Of a stretch of 64,000 nucleotides of DNA, positions 63,943 through 64,000 are shown one piece after another. The DNA is taken from assembly GCA_002413745.1 (NCBI GenBank), contig DHXP01000073.1, forward strand, positions 200,408 to 264,407, written 5' to 3'. The stretch's first letter is position 1. Each line of letters starts with the position of its first letter. Under the pieces are notes generated by a model. The model saw nothing but the letters and a program-made list of their open reading frames with translations, did no database searches and was not told the DNA's origin. Source of the stretch: Flavobacterium sp. UBA5153 (GTDB lineage Bacteria > Bacteroidota > Bacteroidia > Flavobacteriales > Flavobacteriaceae). The translations under genes were made by a program, and so were the position numbers.

Positions 63943-64000
63943 ATGATTTATCTAACCAACGGAATTCGTTTTCAAGAATTAAATTTCCATATTATTGATA
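63943..64000 (+). CDS. Possible start of a rightward gene (cut by the window)
   Basis: An ATG at 63943 opens a frame of 19 codons to the window edge (MIYLTNGIRFQELNFHIID), with no stop. It is divergent from pfkA, with a 150-base spacer. The peptide is too short to identify a family, and the start is tentative. Confidence 0.35.
   Translation, partial: MIYLTNGIRFQELNFHIID

Overview
The window comes from a low-GC member of the Bacteroidota, most likely Flavobacterium or a close relative. Supporting signs are: promoter -7 boxes of the TAnnTTTG type, few Shine-Dalgarno sequences, bacillithiol synthesis (BshA), families largely confined to this phylum (DUF6155, DUF6660, PrcB-like lipoprotein, CzcA fused to a TolC-like domain, GH3 fused to a beta-lactamase-fold domain), ATP-type PEP carboxykinase and a divergent LptD. 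No rRNA, CRISPR array, prophage or intact insertion sequence was seen. There is one tRNA gene, tRNA-Val(UAC).

Layout. 1-4.7 kb: two helicases, a DUF6155 protein, a small membrane protein overlapping an MscS-type channel, and a hotdog thioesterase. 5.5-15.8 kb: a ten-gene plus-strand carbohydrate cluster ending in a clear terminator. It holds a GMC dehydrogenase with its small subunit and a cytochrome c, two Gfo/Idh/MocA oxidoreductases, three TIM-barrel isomerases/epimerases, a DUF1080 (3-keto-disaccharide hydrolase) protein and an MFS carrier. About 120 bp of imperfect direct repeat lies on each side of it. 16-20.3 kb: an orphan RES-domain protein and two aminopeptidases (M1, M17). 20.5-28.3 kb: a complete histidine operon hisGDCBHAF-hisIE read leftward, preceded by a 19-residue leader peptide with five His codons and a terminator/antiterminator pair, i.e. 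a classical attenuator. Its spacers are full of palindromic repeats. 28.4-34.3 kb: pckA, a ThrE-type exporter, an integrase fragment next to tRNA-Val, and an ABC exporter.

34.8-45.1 kb: a small outer-membrane protein, then a leftward block with a Cys-rich DUF6660 protein, a CzcA-TolC fusion, an RND adaptor and a P1B-type ATPase (metal efflux), followed by bshA and a PrcB-like lipoprotein. 45.2-55.5 kb: a cell-envelope block with a GH3/beta-lactamase-fold lipoprotein, two Fe-S oxidoreductase genes separated by a gene flanked by inverted repeats, an MlaD-like protein and two tandem SPOR-tailed amidases. 55.6-64 kb: lptD, an exported M20 hydrolase, ridA, mgsA, a BadF/NAG-kinase family protein, gap and pfkA.

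How the genes fit together. The carbohydrate cluster looks like an oxidise-first route for glycosides. Sugars would be oxidised to 3-keto forms in the periplasm, with electrons passed to cytochrome c or to an NAD-type cofactor. The glycosidic bond would then be cleaved by the DUF1080 protein, and the products isomerised, imported and reduced in the cytosol. This is inference from gene families, not shown by the sequence alone. The best-supported regulatory element is the his attenuator. The most striking unexplained sequences are the four-box dyad upstream of czcA, the inverted-repeat-flanked gene at 50.2-50.8 kb and the direct repeats around the carbohydrate cluster.
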